From: Akkermansia muciniphila
GTDB taxonomy: Bacteria; Pseudomonadota; Gammaproteobacteria; Burkholderiales; Burkholderiaceae_C
Assembly (NCBI GenBank): GCA_943327015.2
Contig: CALPVM020000001.1
Coordinates: forward strand, 1 to 33,098
DNA: 33,098 nt
Direction: 5' to 3'
Below are positions 16,787-25,552 of this stretch, piece by piece. A program made the position numbers and the translations under genes. The notes below the pieces were generated by a model. It did no database searches. It saw only the letters and a program-made list of their open reading frames with translations, and was not told where the DNA came from. Every line of letters starts with the position of its first letter. Within the stretch, counting starts at the first letter, position 1.

Positions 16787-17578
16787 TTAATTCGGTACCT
16801 CTGCCGTAAGTGATTGAGCAAGGTGCACGTATTCTGAAACGTGCACTTCTTGTGCTCTGCGTTGCAGGTCGAAAACCCCCGTAAATTTTTGAACATCCAA
16901 CCAGCGCCCCAAACTGTGTCGTAGCAGTTTTCGGCGTTGGCTAAATGCAACCTGTACTAGTTCGCTCAAAATCGAAACATCCATATGGGGTGGAGCGGTT
17001 ACCGGGGTCATACGCACTACTGCGCTGTCCACTCTGGGCGGTGGTTCAAAACTCTCTGGTGGTACAAACAGAATATTTTCCATGGCGTAGCGCCATTGCA
17101 GCATCACACTAAGGCGGCTGAAGTCAGAGGTGTCGGGTTTTGCAACCATGCGGTCGATGACTTCCTTTTGAAGCATGAAATGTTGGTCTTGTATGACATC
17201 AACAAAATCAAGCAAATGGAATAAAATCGGTGTTGATATGTTGTATGGTAAATTTCCAACTACTCTTAGAGCAGGCTTTGATGGCGGGCTGTTGCCATTT
17301 TTACTCGCTATATTGGTAAAGTTGACGCGCAGAACGTCAGATTCAATAACGTTTAATTGGGGGTGTTTGCGCAGTGAATGCGCCAGATCACGGTCCAACT
17401 CAATAACTGTGAGTTGTCCGAGTCGCTCTACAAGTGGCTGCGTGAGTGCAGCAAGCCCGGGGCCGATTTCGACCATGTGTTGCCCAGGCTCTGGGGAAAT
17501 AGCCCGAACTATGGCATCGATAATGCCATGATCAGATAAAAAATGCTGGCCAAAGCGCTTGCGAGCGACGTGTTGCAT
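16787..17578 (-). CDS. rsmA: 16S rRNA (adenine1518-N6/adenine1519-N6)-dimethyltransferase
   Basis: RsmA (KsgA) dimethylates two adjacent adenines near the 3' end of 16S rRNA during late 30S assembly. The 263-residue protein opens with ARKRFGQHFLSD, has the S-adenosylmethionine loop VEIGPGLAALT (motif I), and the catalytic NLPY motif in VVGNLPYNISTPILFHLL. QRRKLLRHSL is in the C-terminal region. The length is normal. It lies 17 bases after surA and is last of the lptD-surA-rsmA set; pdxA, often found between surA and rsmA, is absent. A six-base dyad (GTACCG/CGGTAC, 16781-16798) overlaps the stop codon and may be a weak terminator. Confidence 0.97.
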   Translation of the reverse strand: MQHVARKRFGQHFLSDHGIIDAIVRAISPEPGQHMVEIGPGLAALTQPLVERLGQLTVIELDRDLAHSLRKHPQLNVIESDVLRVNFTNIASKNGNSPPSKPALRVVGNLPYNISTPILFHLLDFVDVIQDQHFMLQKEVIDRMVAKPDTSDFSRLSVMLQWRYAMENILFVPPESFEPPPRVDSAVVRMTPVTAPPHMDVSILSELVQVAFSQRRKLLRHSLGRWLDVQKFTGVFDLQRRAQEVHVSEYVHLAQSLTAEVPN

Positions 17579-17595
17579 GCGGTTAATGTGTGGTG

Positions 17596-18915
17596 TTAAA
17601 GGGGAGTATCCCGTATTTCAACAAACGCCCTGCCCCGTATGTCGCGCGCCCAATTGACGAAGGCTTCTGAATATCGTTGTTCACGCAATTGGTTACGAAT
17701 GGCTTCACGAAGTTCCATCGGTTGGAGTTCGACCCGCCTGCGTTCCATGACCATGATTAAATGGACGCCAAATCGGGACACTACGGGGTTGCTGACCTGG
17801 CCAAGAGGGAGTTGGTTCATGACATCTTCAAACTCGGGTACAAACATGCCAGGGCTGGCCCAACCCAAATCTCCGCCTTGCGCTGCACTGCCATCTTGGG
17901 ACATTTCTTTGGCAGCGGTTTGAAAGTCAAGCTTGCCTTGCTCTATCTGTTTTTTTACATCGGCTAGTTTGGAAACAGCAGCGGATTGGGTTAACTCAGG
18001 ACCGGTGCGCAATAAAATGTGCCTTGCGTTTGTTTGTGCAGTGTATTGTGTGAACTTTTCCGGCGCTTTTTTTTCAGTAATTTTGAGGATGTGAAAACCA
18101 GCACCCGAGCGTACTATGTCTGAAATGTCGCCGACCTTTAGTTGAACAATGGCTTTTAAAAATATTTCCGGATAGCGGTCGGCGCGGCGTAGACCAATTT
18201 GACCGCCATTGGTTTTGTCGGCGGCAGAAAATTCCTGAACCAATGCGCTGAATTCTGCTCCAGAGCGAGCTCGCTGTTGGATGTCTTGTGCTTTTCTGAA
18301 TAATTGCGCTGATTGCTCGGGAGTCGACTTTTCTGGTACAGCAATTAGAAGGTTGGCGAGGTTAATTTCCTGTGCCAAGGGGTCGGCACGGAGAGCTTGT
18401 TGCTCTGAAATGTACTTGTCTATGTCCTGGTCGGAAATGCGTAAGCGTGCTTCAACCTCGCGCTCGTGTAAGCGACTTAGCGTAATTTGATCGCGCAATT
18501 GCCGCCGAAAGGTAGATATATTGACGCCTTCTTTCAAAAGGCGGAGGTGCAATTCGGTGACGTTGGTTTGATATTGGCGTGCCATGCCTTGTTCTGCCTG
18601 TTCTACAGCAGCGTCTTCTGCGCGTATCCCAATTTCCTGTGCCCACTGGAGTTGGGCTTTGTCGTTGATCAGGCGTTCAAGTACCATACGGCGCAGTTCT
18701 TCGGGGGCCGGTGCTGCTTGGCGCTGTTGCTCCATTTGCATTTTGATGCGCTTGATAGCAAATTGGACATCGCTGTTGGTAATAGGTTCTGAATTAACCA
18801 CGGCAACAATAAAGTCCGCTGTTTGTGCTTCTTTGGGGGAGGTTTGGGCAAGTAAAGGGTTGGCAATAGTGCCAAAAGAACAAAAAAGGGCTAATGCCCA
18901 AGCGCGGTATTTCAT
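17596..18915 (-). CDS. surA: Periplasmic chaperone and peptidyl-prolyl isomerase SurA
   Basis: SurA escorts unfolded outer-membrane proteins, including LptD, to the BAM complex. The 439-residue precursor has a signal peptide (about 1-24, ending PLLAQ) and the SurA N domain (about 30-165). Two parvulin domains follow: the first (about 183-281) ends GAGFHILKI, the second (about 296-392) has ARHILLRTG and ends FGVHLIMV. A C-terminal helix completes the chaperone core. It starts seven bases after lptD on the same strand, so coupling with its main client is likely. Confidence 0.96.
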   Translation of the reverse strand: MKYRAWALALFCSFGTIANPLLAQTSPKEAQTADFIVAVVNSEPITNSDVQFAIKRIKMQMEQQRQAAPAPEELRRMVLERLINDKAQLQWAQEIGIRAEDAAVEQAEQGMARQYQTNVTELHLRLLKEGVNISTFRRQLRDQITLSRLHEREVEARLRISDQDIDKYISEQQALRADPLAQEINLANLLIAVPEKSTPEQSAQLFRKAQDIQQRARSGAEFSALVQEFSAADKTNGGQIGLRRADRYPEIFLKAIVQLKVGDISDIVRSGAGFHILKITEKKAPEKFTQYTAQTNARHILLRTGPELTQSAAVSKLADVKKQIEQGKLDFQTAAKEMSQDGSAAQGGDLGWASPGMFVPEFEDVMNQLPLGQVSNPVVSRFGVHLIMVMERRRVELQPMELREAIRNQLREQRYSEAFVNWARDIRGRAFVEIRDTPL

Positions 18916-18922
18916 GGCGGTT

Positions 18923-21298
18923 TTAATCGTAATTGCTAAAGCGGCTGTTGGTGCTAAATCGGTCGCGTAAATTCTGGTAGCGCGAAATACTTTGTGATAA
19001 GGTTTTTTGCGGGCTTATGCCAACACGGGTAAATCCAATAAACTCAAGTTGAAACATTAATCGTTCGGTGGCAGTAGAGGTACTGGTTTGAATACGTTCA
19101 ATGACAAAGCGGCTGATCCAGCAACCTGCATCGTACTCTACACCAAAGATGCTATCGACAAGCCGATTTTCATTGATGCTGTAGTTGACACGTCCAACAC
19201 TGTAATAGCGACCTTCACCTTGGCCTCGGCCTGCCCCAAGATTGAGGCCAAAATCTCCCCAGAGATCGTTAAGTGGCCATTGCCAGCTGATGTCCAGTTG
19301 TTCGCTTTGGTTGCGTTGGTACCGGTAAGCAGCATTAATAACACGGTAGTTGCTTGGGCTGTAGCGCGCACCTACTACAGCACGAACCGATTGTTCGGTT
19401 TGTGGATTGTACTGAGCCGTGGAATCCAGCGCCCATTGGTCGTTGACAGCTAAAGTTGCGCCGAGAAGAATATCGCTCAAGCCAGGCTCTGCAGGAGCGA
19501 TGGCGGGCGTTAATGTGACGCGTTGAGCTTCGCGGCGTAAGCGCTGCGCTACTCCAAATTTGGCGAGTTGAGCCCCAGAGTTCGCATCAAGAAAACGTGT
19601 GGTTAAGCCAAGTGTGAGCAGGTCGTTGTCAGAAATTTTGTCGTGTCCTACAAAAGCGTTGTCAGTATAAATGGTGGCAAACGAAAAATCGTTCAATCCA
19701 GTATCGTAGTTCGGTAGCAGTGACTGGTCTCGGTATGGGGTGTAAACGTAAAAAATACGTGGTTCGAGTGTTTGTAGCAGGTCGCGATTTCTAAAAGTAG
19801 TGTCACGCTCAAAAACCAGACCGCTGTCCAGACTGAAGGTCGGAACAACGCTTTCAGCCGTGCGCGCACCGTTGCTTAAATTGTCATCGAATTGGTAATT
19901 GGTGGCATGCAACTGTACTTTGGGAATAAAAAAACCGCTGGCTTCTAGCCAAGGCCGGCTTAGCTGTAATTGACCATATGTTCTTTGTGCATTGGGTTGC
20001 TGGGTACGGCTGCGGTCTGACTCGAATTGGGTGAAGTCGCCATTGAGTGACCAATCAAAACCGTTGATATTGGTTTGCTCGTACCGTGCCGCCAATTGCG
20101 GCACGCGGTCATAAGGTGGAACGATTGGCGCCGATGGGTCTTGCAATGTTTGCCAGCGTAGATGTTTGAGGCTGCTACTAAAACCTCCTTTAGCCCAAGA
20201 GGCGTTGACATCGTTGGGTAATAGGCGTTGTGTCAGTGCCGGGCTGGAGCGGGTAAAGTCACGCCAATAGTTGTCATCACTGACGCGGTTTAGGTTAAGG
20301 GCTATTGCTACATTGCCAACACTTGTTAAGCCGGTGTCGATCTGGGCATTGTGCATCAGTGATGTCCCAGAGCGATCTTGGCTTCGCAATGTGTCAGATG
20401 GCATATAGTTGGTGTAAAAAGTGCCCGAATAACGTGGTTCAAGGTAGCGAAACTGCAAGCCCCAGTCCACTCCCCTTTGGGTCATGATGGTTGGCGTAAT
20501 GGTGGCATCGCGGTTGGGTGCAATGTTCCAATAATAGGGTACGGTTACTTCTGTGCCATTAACGTTATCGACCCCGGCTGTGATGGGTAATATGCCGGAT
20601 TTGCGTTTGTCCGACAGAGCAAAACTAATGGATGGCGTAGCCAGTATTGGTACATTCTTGAAGCTTAGTACAGCACTTTGTGCGGTGCCAATGTTTTCTG
20701 CGCTGTCCAGGTTGATGGTTGCAGCCCGAAGTACCCAATCGGGCATCCAGTCAGGGCCTGCAAGACGTCGGCACGAGGTGTACGTAGCATTTTTAACCAC
20801 GGTTTGGTCTTCGTTAAGAAATTGTGCTGAGTCTGCTTGGCCGTGGGTGTTGTTAGTTAAGAACTTATAACGCGGTTGTAGAAACATGCCTTCAAAAGAG
20901 TGTGCCTTAAGCTCAAGAGACGCGCCTTCGTATACATTGCCGTTGCGGTTGATTTTGACGTTGCCTATGGCGCGCACCTGGTCGGTAGGCTGGTAGTATT
21001 CCAAGCGGTCGGCGTGAATACTGTAGTCAGACTTTCTTAACTCAGCATTGCCTTCGATGATGGCGTCTAAATCGGGGCGGCCAGAGATACGCTCACCCAG
21101 TAAAAACATGGGGCCGTACTTGCGTTGCTCTGCGCTGGGAACCTCTTGCAATTGTGGTGTTGGCTGTAGTTGAAGAGGATCGGCCAAGGCTGTATGCGGT
21201 GCAAACAGCAATGTATTTGAGCAGGTAAAAGCAAAAAGAACGCCCAGGCGCACTGACAGCAAAGAGGTACGAATTGCCACAAAAGCTGGAATACGCAT
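18923..21298 (-). CDS. lptD: LPS-assembly protein LptD
   Basis: LptD is the outer-membrane beta-barrel which, with LptE, inserts lipopolysaccharide into the outer leaflet. From ATG 21298 the precursor has 791 residues: a signal peptide (about 1-39, ending HTALA), an N-terminal OstA/jellyroll domain (ADRLEYYQPTDQVRAIGNV), and the large C-terminal barrel. The frame runs back to TTG 21370, but the added 24 residues would place a second hydrophobic stretch before the signal peptide, so ATG 21298 is preferred. Only two cysteines remain in the mature protein (NATYTSCRR and DAGCWIS), fewer than the four of E. coli. It is first in lptD-surA-rsmA and divergent from amgK. Confidence 0.95.
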   Translation of the reverse strand: MRIPAFVAIRTSLLSVRLGVLFAFTCSNTLLFAPHTALADPLQLQPTPQLQEVPSAEQRKYGPMFLLGERISGRPDLDAIIEGNAELRKSDYSIHADRLEYYQPTDQVRAIGNVKINRNGNVYEGASLELKAHSFEGMFLQPRYKFLTNNTHGQADSAQFLNEDQTVVKNATYTSCRRLAGPDWMPDWVLRAATINLDSAENIGTAQSAVLSFKNVPILATPSISFALSDKRKSGILPITAGVDNVNGTEVTVPYYWNIAPNRDATITPTIMTQRGVDWGLQFRYLEPRYSGTFYTNYMPSDTLRSQDRSGTSLMHNAQIDTGLTSVGNVAIALNLNRVSDDNYWRDFTRSSPALTQRLLPNDVNASWAKGGFSSSLKHLRWQTLQDPSAPIVPPYDRVPQLAARYEQTNINGFDWSLNGDFTQFESDRSRTQQPNAQRTYGQLQLSRPWLEASGFFIPKVQLHATNYQFDDNLSNGARTAESVVPTFSLDSGLVFERDTTFRNRDLLQTLEPRIFYVYTPYRDQSLLPNYDTGLNDFSFATIYTDNAFVGHDKISDNDLLTLGLTTRFLDANSGAQLAKFGVAQRLRREAQRVTLTPAIAPAEPGLSDILLGATLAVNDQWALDSTAQYNPQTEQSVRAVVGARYSPSNYRVINAAYRYQRNQSEQLDISWQWPLNDLWGDFGLNLGAGRGQGEGRYYSVGRVNYSINENRLVDSIFGVEYDAGCWISRFVIERIQTSTSTATERLMFQLEFIGFTRVGISPQKTLSQSISRYQNLRDRFSTNSRFSNYD

Positions 21299-21460
21299 GA
21301 AAGAAAACAAGGGTAAGATCACAAAAAATAAACAGGGTACACAGGTGTAAAACAAAAGGTGTTTATACAACGAACCAGGGCCGGGGCTTTGTAAAATGCA
21401 TTATCCATGACGCACGACGAAAAATACATCACCCAACCATCGCAAATTGGAATAACACAC

Positions 21461-22534
21461 ATGACGGACAGAAATATTACGTGGGGTGACCCCAAGCGCC
21501 GTAGTTGGTTTGAGCAGTGGCTTGACCAAATACAAAAACAGCATGGCTTGCTGCAGGACAGTGTGCGCCTCGCATCAGCGGATGCGAGTTTCAGGCGGTA
21601 TTTTCGCGTGGATAGCTCGTTGAACTTGGCGCATGGGCAATCCAATAGTTTGATCATTATGGATGCTCCCCCGGATAAAGAGGACTGTAAACCGTTTGTA
21701 CATATTGCCGGTCTGTTGCACGATGCTGGTTTGTCTGCTCCCAAAGTACTGGATTGGAACGAAGAGCAGGGCTTTATGTTGCTTACGGATTTGGGAGCCC
21801 AAACCATGATGCAGGTAATGAATCCTGATGCACCGCCGCCCTTGCCTTTGTATTTGCAAGCAGTAGATACCCTGGTGCAGTGGCAATTGGCCTCGCGACC
21901 TGGTGTTTTGCCCTTTTATGACCGTGCTTTGCTGACGCGGGAATTGGAGTTGTTTCCACAGTGGTACATCGGACCGCATCGGCAAACATGTATTGATGCT
22001 GCTATGCGTAAAACACTGGATGATACATTTAACTGCATTGTGCAAAACAACTTGGCGTGGCCGAGTGTATATGTGCACCGTGATTTTATGCCGCGAAATT
22101 TAATGGCAGCTCCAAAAGCGCAGACCTTGGGTGTGCTGGATTTTCAGGATGCGGTATATGGCCCGATTACTTACGATATTGCCAGCCTGATGCGAGATGC
22201 ATTTATTAGTTGGGACGAAGATTTTTGTCTGGATGTAACGGTACGCTATTGGGAAAAAGCACGCAAGGCAGGTTTGCCAGTGGGTGATGATTTTGGTGAG
22301 TTTTACCGGGGCGTGGAATGGATGGGGCTACAGCGCCATCTCAAGGTAGCAGGAATTTTTGCCCGACTGACATTGCGCGATGGCAAGCCAAAATACTTGG
22401 CCGATACTCCGCGCTTTGTGCATTACATTTATTCCGCTTGTAACCGCTACCGTGAGCTAAAGCCGCTGTTGCGTCTGATAGAAAAAATGGAAGGCATAGC
22501 AGCGCCGGGTGTTTACACCTTTGGGCGCGCATAG
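21461..22534 (+). CDS. amgK: N-acetylmuramate/N-acetylglucosamine 1-kinase (AmgK), aminoglycoside phosphotransferase fold
   Basis: AmgK phosphorylates MurNAc and GlcNAc at C1 in peptidoglycan recycling, feeding MurU. The 357-residue protein has ASADASFRRYFRV (nucleotide loop), the catalytic segment VYVHRDFMPRNLM, and the metal-binding LGVLDFQDAVYGPITYDIAS. These match the APH-like kinase family found next to lptD in betaproteobacteria and pseudomonads. I chose ATG 21461 because MTDRNITWGDPKRRSWFEQWL gives the family-typical N-terminus; ATG 21407 in frame is possible. It is divergent from lptD, with rsmE eight bases downstream, while its usual neighbour murU is near dnaA. Assignment to AmgK rather than another APH kinase rests on sequence style and context. 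Confidence 0.87.
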   Translation: MTDRNITWGDPKRRSWFEQWLDQIQKQHGLLQDSVRLASADASFRRYFRVDSSLNLAHGQSNSLIIMDAPPDKEDCKPFVHIAGLLHDAGLSAPKVLDWNEEQGFMLLTDLGAQTMMQVMNPDAPPPLPLYLQAVDTLVQWQLASRPGVLPFYDRALLTRELELFPQWYIGPHRQTCIDAAMRKTLDDTFNCIVQNNLAWPSVYVHRDFMPRNLMAAPKAQTLGVLDFQDAVYGPITYDIASLMRDAFISWDEDFCLDVTVRYWEKARKAGLPVGDDFGEFYRGVEWMGLQRHLKVAGIFARLTLRDGKPKYLADTPRFVHYIYSACNRYRELKPLLRLIEKMEGIAAPGVYTFGRA

Positions 22535-22541
22535 CCTAAAT

Positions 22542-23312
22542 ATGCCGCGGTTCTATTGCCCTGCACCGTTGCAAACGGGAGAGTCTCTTGAGTTGCCAGC
22601 GGGTGCTGCGCGCCATGTTCAAGTACTGCGCATGCAACCGGGGGATCGTGTTACGCTCTTTAATAGCGGTATGGTGGACGATGGCGTGTTGCAATTTACC
22701 GATGCTGGTGAGTATGAAGCCTCTATAACGCGCATGGGGCGCACTAGTGTGGCAGTATTGGTGGGGCAGCAAAGCCGTCCACAGCGTGAGCCACCAATAG
22801 CCGTGCATCTGGTGCTTGGGGTTCCAGCCAATGATCGCATGGACTGGCTGGTTGAAAAAGCCACCGAGTTGGGCGTGGCCAGCATTCGGCCATTAATGAC
22901 GGAGCGAAGTGTGCTTCGCCTTTCAGGTGAACGTGCCGAAAAAAAAGTTGCACATTGGCAAAGTGTGGCGATTTCTGCTTGTGAGCAATGCGGCGCCAAC
23001 CGGGTGCCGTTGGTGCATGGCATGATGCAATTTGCTGCATGGCTGAACCAGCCACTATCAGAGGTGGATGCTAAAGTCGTTTTGTCGCTGCATACAAACG
23101 CCGTACATTTGCGAGCTTGGCAACAAAGCATAGCAAAACAACCATCGACTAAGGTGGGGGCAGTGACAGTGCTCTCGGGCCCTGAAGGTGGCTTAAGCAT
23201 GGCTGAAGAGGCCGCTGCAATCAACCAAGGCTTTACACCCCTGAGCCTCGGTGATCGGGTATTGCGCTCAGAAACTGCGGCTTTGTCCGCATTAGCAGGT
23301 TTGGTTTTATAG
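22542..23312 (+). CDS. rsmE: 16S rRNA (uracil1498-N3)-methyltransferase
   Basis: RsmE methylates U1498 of 16S rRNA at N3. The 256-residue protein has the N-terminal PUA-like start MPRFYCPAPLQTGESLELP and the C-terminal SPOUT knot with VLSGPEGGLSMAEE and SLGDRVLRSETAALSALA, the S-adenosylmethionine-binding signature of the family. ATG 22542 fits the family start exactly; the frame is open further upstream but would overlap amgK. It lies eight bases after amgK and 19 bases before the GST-like gene, probably in one operon. Confidence 0.95.
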   Translation: MPRFYCPAPLQTGESLELPAGAARHVQVLRMQPGDRVTLFNSGMVDDGVLQFTDAGEYEASITRMGRTSVAVLVGQQSRPQREPPIAVHLVLGVPANDRMDWLVEKATELGVASIRPLMTERSVLRLSGERAEKKVAHWQSVAISACEQCGANRVPLVHGMMQFAAWLNQPLSEVDAKVVLSLHTNAVHLRAWQQSIAKQPSTKVGAVTVLSGPEGGLSMAEEAAAINQGFTPLSLGDRVLRSETAALSALAGLVL

Positions 23313-23331
23313 TTCATTCAAGGAGACAAAT

Positions 23332-24102
23332 ATGGCCACAAAACTACGCCACCATCTTAATGTGGTGGGTTCGGTGCTTGGTTCAACGATGACTTTATGG
23401 CGCGGCACAAGTGTGGTGCATGCAGCTAAACAGCCGGATAAACCGATTCAGCTCTATGACATGGAGGGTAGTCCTCAGTGCCGTAGTGTGCGAGCGGCGT
23501 TAACAGCACTGGGATTGGATTTTGAGGTATATCCCTGTCCATTAGGTGGGGAACGCTTTGCTCCACAAGCAACAGCTTTGGGTGGAAAGCCGGGAATACC
23601 GGTGTTGGTGGATACCAATACCGACATGGTTAAAACGCACCCTCAAGCGATTGTGAAGTATTTGTTTCGACGTTATGCACATACGGTGGTGCCACGGTAT
23701 TACCGTGCTGGGCTGGTTCCGCATACTGTGGGAACGTTAGCAACAATTGCACGTCAGTTACGAGGAGTCAGTGTGCGTGCTTCACGTGTGCCGGCACAAC
23801 CATTGGAGTTGTGGAGCTTTGAGTCAAGCCCTTATAGCAGTTTGGTGCGTGAACGTCTTACAGAATTGGAGCTGCCGTACATTTTGCACAATATAGGCAA
23901 AGAACAGTTTTCGGACATGGGGCCTGCAACGATGCGCGTCAAGCCCGGGCCGTACATTCCTAAGGCTGGCGGCAAGCGGGAAAAGGTTCTGGCGCAATTG
24001 GGTAGGGTGCAAGTGCCCTACTTGGAAGACCCGAACACGGGGACAAAGATGTTCGAATCTGCGCTGATTATTGAATACTTGGAACAACAATACGCCCTTT
24101 GA
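23332..24102 (+). CDS. Tandem glutathione S-transferase N-terminal-like (thioredoxin-fold) protein
   Basis: The 256-residue protein holds two GST-N/glutaredoxin-like domains in a row and no GST helical C-terminal domain. Domain 1 (about 38-115) has MEGSPQCRSVR with C50 and the cis-proline GKPGIPVLVD. Domain 2 (about 158-254) has FESSPYSSLVRERLTELELP, where the expected cysteine is replaced by serine, and the cis-proline RVQVPYLED followed by FESALIIEYLE. The first 37 residues carry a mildly hydrophobic stretch but no clear signal peptide. A disulfide- or glutathione-linked role is possible, but the function is unknown. AAGGAGA before ATG 23332 is a strong binding site. It follows rsmE by 19 bases. 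Confidence 0.8.
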   Translation: MATKLRHHLNVVGSVLGSTMTLWRGTSVVHAAKQPDKPIQLYDMEGSPQCRSVRAALTALGLDFEVYPCPLGGERFAPQATALGGKPGIPVLVDTNTDMVKTHPQAIVKYLFRRYAHTVVPRYYRAGLVPHTVGTLATIARQLRGVSVRASRVPAQPLELWSFESSPYSSLVRERLTELELPYILHNIGKEQFSDMGPATMRVKPGPYIPKAGGKREKVLAQLGRVQVPYLEDPNTGTKMFESALIIEYLEQQYAL

Positions 24103-24134
24103 AGCGTGTTCAAAAGGCGTAATGTTGCGAAGGT

Positions 24135-25481
24135 TTAGGGTGTTTTGCTGGCGGTTAAAACACCTCTGACCAGATTACGGCTGTGGGAGCCAAAATTGTT
24201 GAGAAGGTCTGCCACTGCATTGTCTAAAGCAGACACTTTTTGTGCATCCAGCTTGCTGACTTCGGATTTAAGGTCAATTCCAGACTCTTTGGGGCCGAAG
24301 TCATACGAGGCATCGTTCACATAAAGTGGTGGCATGCCGCTCACAATAATTTCGGTTAAATTGTCACCGAGTGCATGGGACTGGCGGCTTACAACATCAC
24401 GCGCGTACAGGCTGCTCCATGCAGGATAAGAAGCATCTTTTTCCATATTGCGCAAGGACTTGTCTGCCACGCCCTCTTGCTTGGCAGTAGCAGCGCGGTA
24501 CAGGGTTTGGTTCTGGTATTTTTCCAGTGCCAGGTGGCGGTTGGAGAGCAAAATAATCATGTCATCTTTTTTGCCGGGCATGCCCATCATTGCGAGCATA
24601 TTAATGCCTAACATTTTGGCGGTGGAGCTTCCGGGAGACAAACTCGAGTGGTATGGTTGTGTCAAATCCTGAATGTAGTGCAGGGCTAAGCCACTAAAGC
24701 GCCAGCCCCAATAAGGATGGCCTGTGCGAAAAGCCAATTCAGCCAAGGTGCTGTATTGGTGCACGCGCAGCTGGGGAAAGGTTTTTTTGATGAAAGAAGC
24801 GGCCTTATAAAGAATGCTGGATTCATGGTAAAAGCCCATGTGAAATGGGGCTTGGGTAGCGTAGTAAAGACTCGGGTTGCCAAATGGCAGTTCGCCAAAT
24901 CCATATACCTTACCCCAGTCGGACGGACTATCGCCCCACAAATTAATATCTAGGCCATAGTCCGGCTCATCGGAGGCAGACGCAATCACAAAAAGTGGTG
25001 CCACTTTTTCGCCGGGTGTAAGCCCTACAAATTTGTAAACCGAGTTGGGTTGCTCGGGCAGTGTGCTGACGGTGTTGAACGGAACTAAACGGTTGGCATC
25101 TACGCTAGTTGCGGGGTCTGGCTGATAGTAAAGTGCAAACTTGCTGTTAGGTGCGACACGCATGGCCATCAGAAAAGCGAGGCGTCGTGCCTCATCGCTC
25201 ATGGCTGGGTTGGCTTTAAAAGCCAGTGCCGATGGAACAGCCGGATAAACATCCAAGTTGGTTTTAGCCCAGCTTTCGTGGCTGGTCAAAAGCGCTTCGA
25301 TGGCTTTTTCCTGGGCTTTTAAGAAAGATTCCAAGGGTTCAGCAGCAACGGGCGCGGCATTGGCAACTTCGGGCATTTTTTCAAATGCACGGTAGGCCGG
25401 TATGGTGTGATTGCCCCATGCAAAAGCATTGCTGCTTAGCATGCAAAATAGGCTGATAGATAGCCATAAAAAACGCTTCAT
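24135..25481 (-). CDS. Secreted zinc-dependent phospholipase C/S1-P1 nuclease-like protein
   Basis: The 448-residue precursor has a signal peptide ending NAFA (1-21), so the mature protein would begin with Trp (W22, WGNHTIPAY). In the zinc phospholipase C/S1-P1 nuclease superfamily an N-terminal Trp is a zinc ligand. HYIQDLTQPYH gives H268, D272 and H278, the same spacing as His118/Asp122/His128 of Bacillus cereus phospholipase C. HLALE (H316, E320) matches the later His-x3-Glu ligand pair. The middle part has an insertion, and the first Asp/His ligands are not clear to me. The substrate could be phospholipid or nucleic acid. AGAGGAG before ATG 25481 is a strong binding site. It is divergent from the helical-repeat gene, 71 bases away. 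Confidence 0.75.
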   Translation of the reverse strand: MKRFLWLSISLFCMLSSNAFAWGNHTIPAYRAFEKMPEVANAAPVAAEPLESFLKAQEKAIEALLTSHESWAKTNLDVYPAVPSALAFKANPAMSDEARRLAFLMAMRVAPNSKFALYYQPDPATSVDANRLVPFNTVSTLPEQPNSVYKFVGLTPGEKVAPLFVIASASDEPDYGLDINLWGDSPSDWGKVYGFGELPFGNPSLYYATQAPFHMGFYHESSILYKAASFIKKTFPQLRVHQYSTLAELAFRTGHPYWGWRFSGLALHYIQDLTQPYHSSLSPGSSTAKMLGINMLAMMGMPGKKDDMIILLSNRHLALEKYQNQTLYRAATAKQEGVADKSLRNMEKDASYPAWSSLYARDVVSRQSHALGDNLTEIIVSGMPPLYVNDASYDFGPKESGIDLKSEVSKLDAQKVSALDNAVADLLNNFGSHSRNLVRGVLTASKTP

Positions 25482-25552
25482 TCAAAATCTCCTCTTTGTT
25501 ATGTAAGATGGTTGCACACTAGAATGGTGGAATTTCATTGTAAGTTGACAAT

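Noticed and set aside
21299..21370. Longer LptD start (TTG 21370)
   Set aside because: It would place another hydrophobic stretch in front of a normal signal peptide and use a weak start codon; ATG 21298 is more likely.
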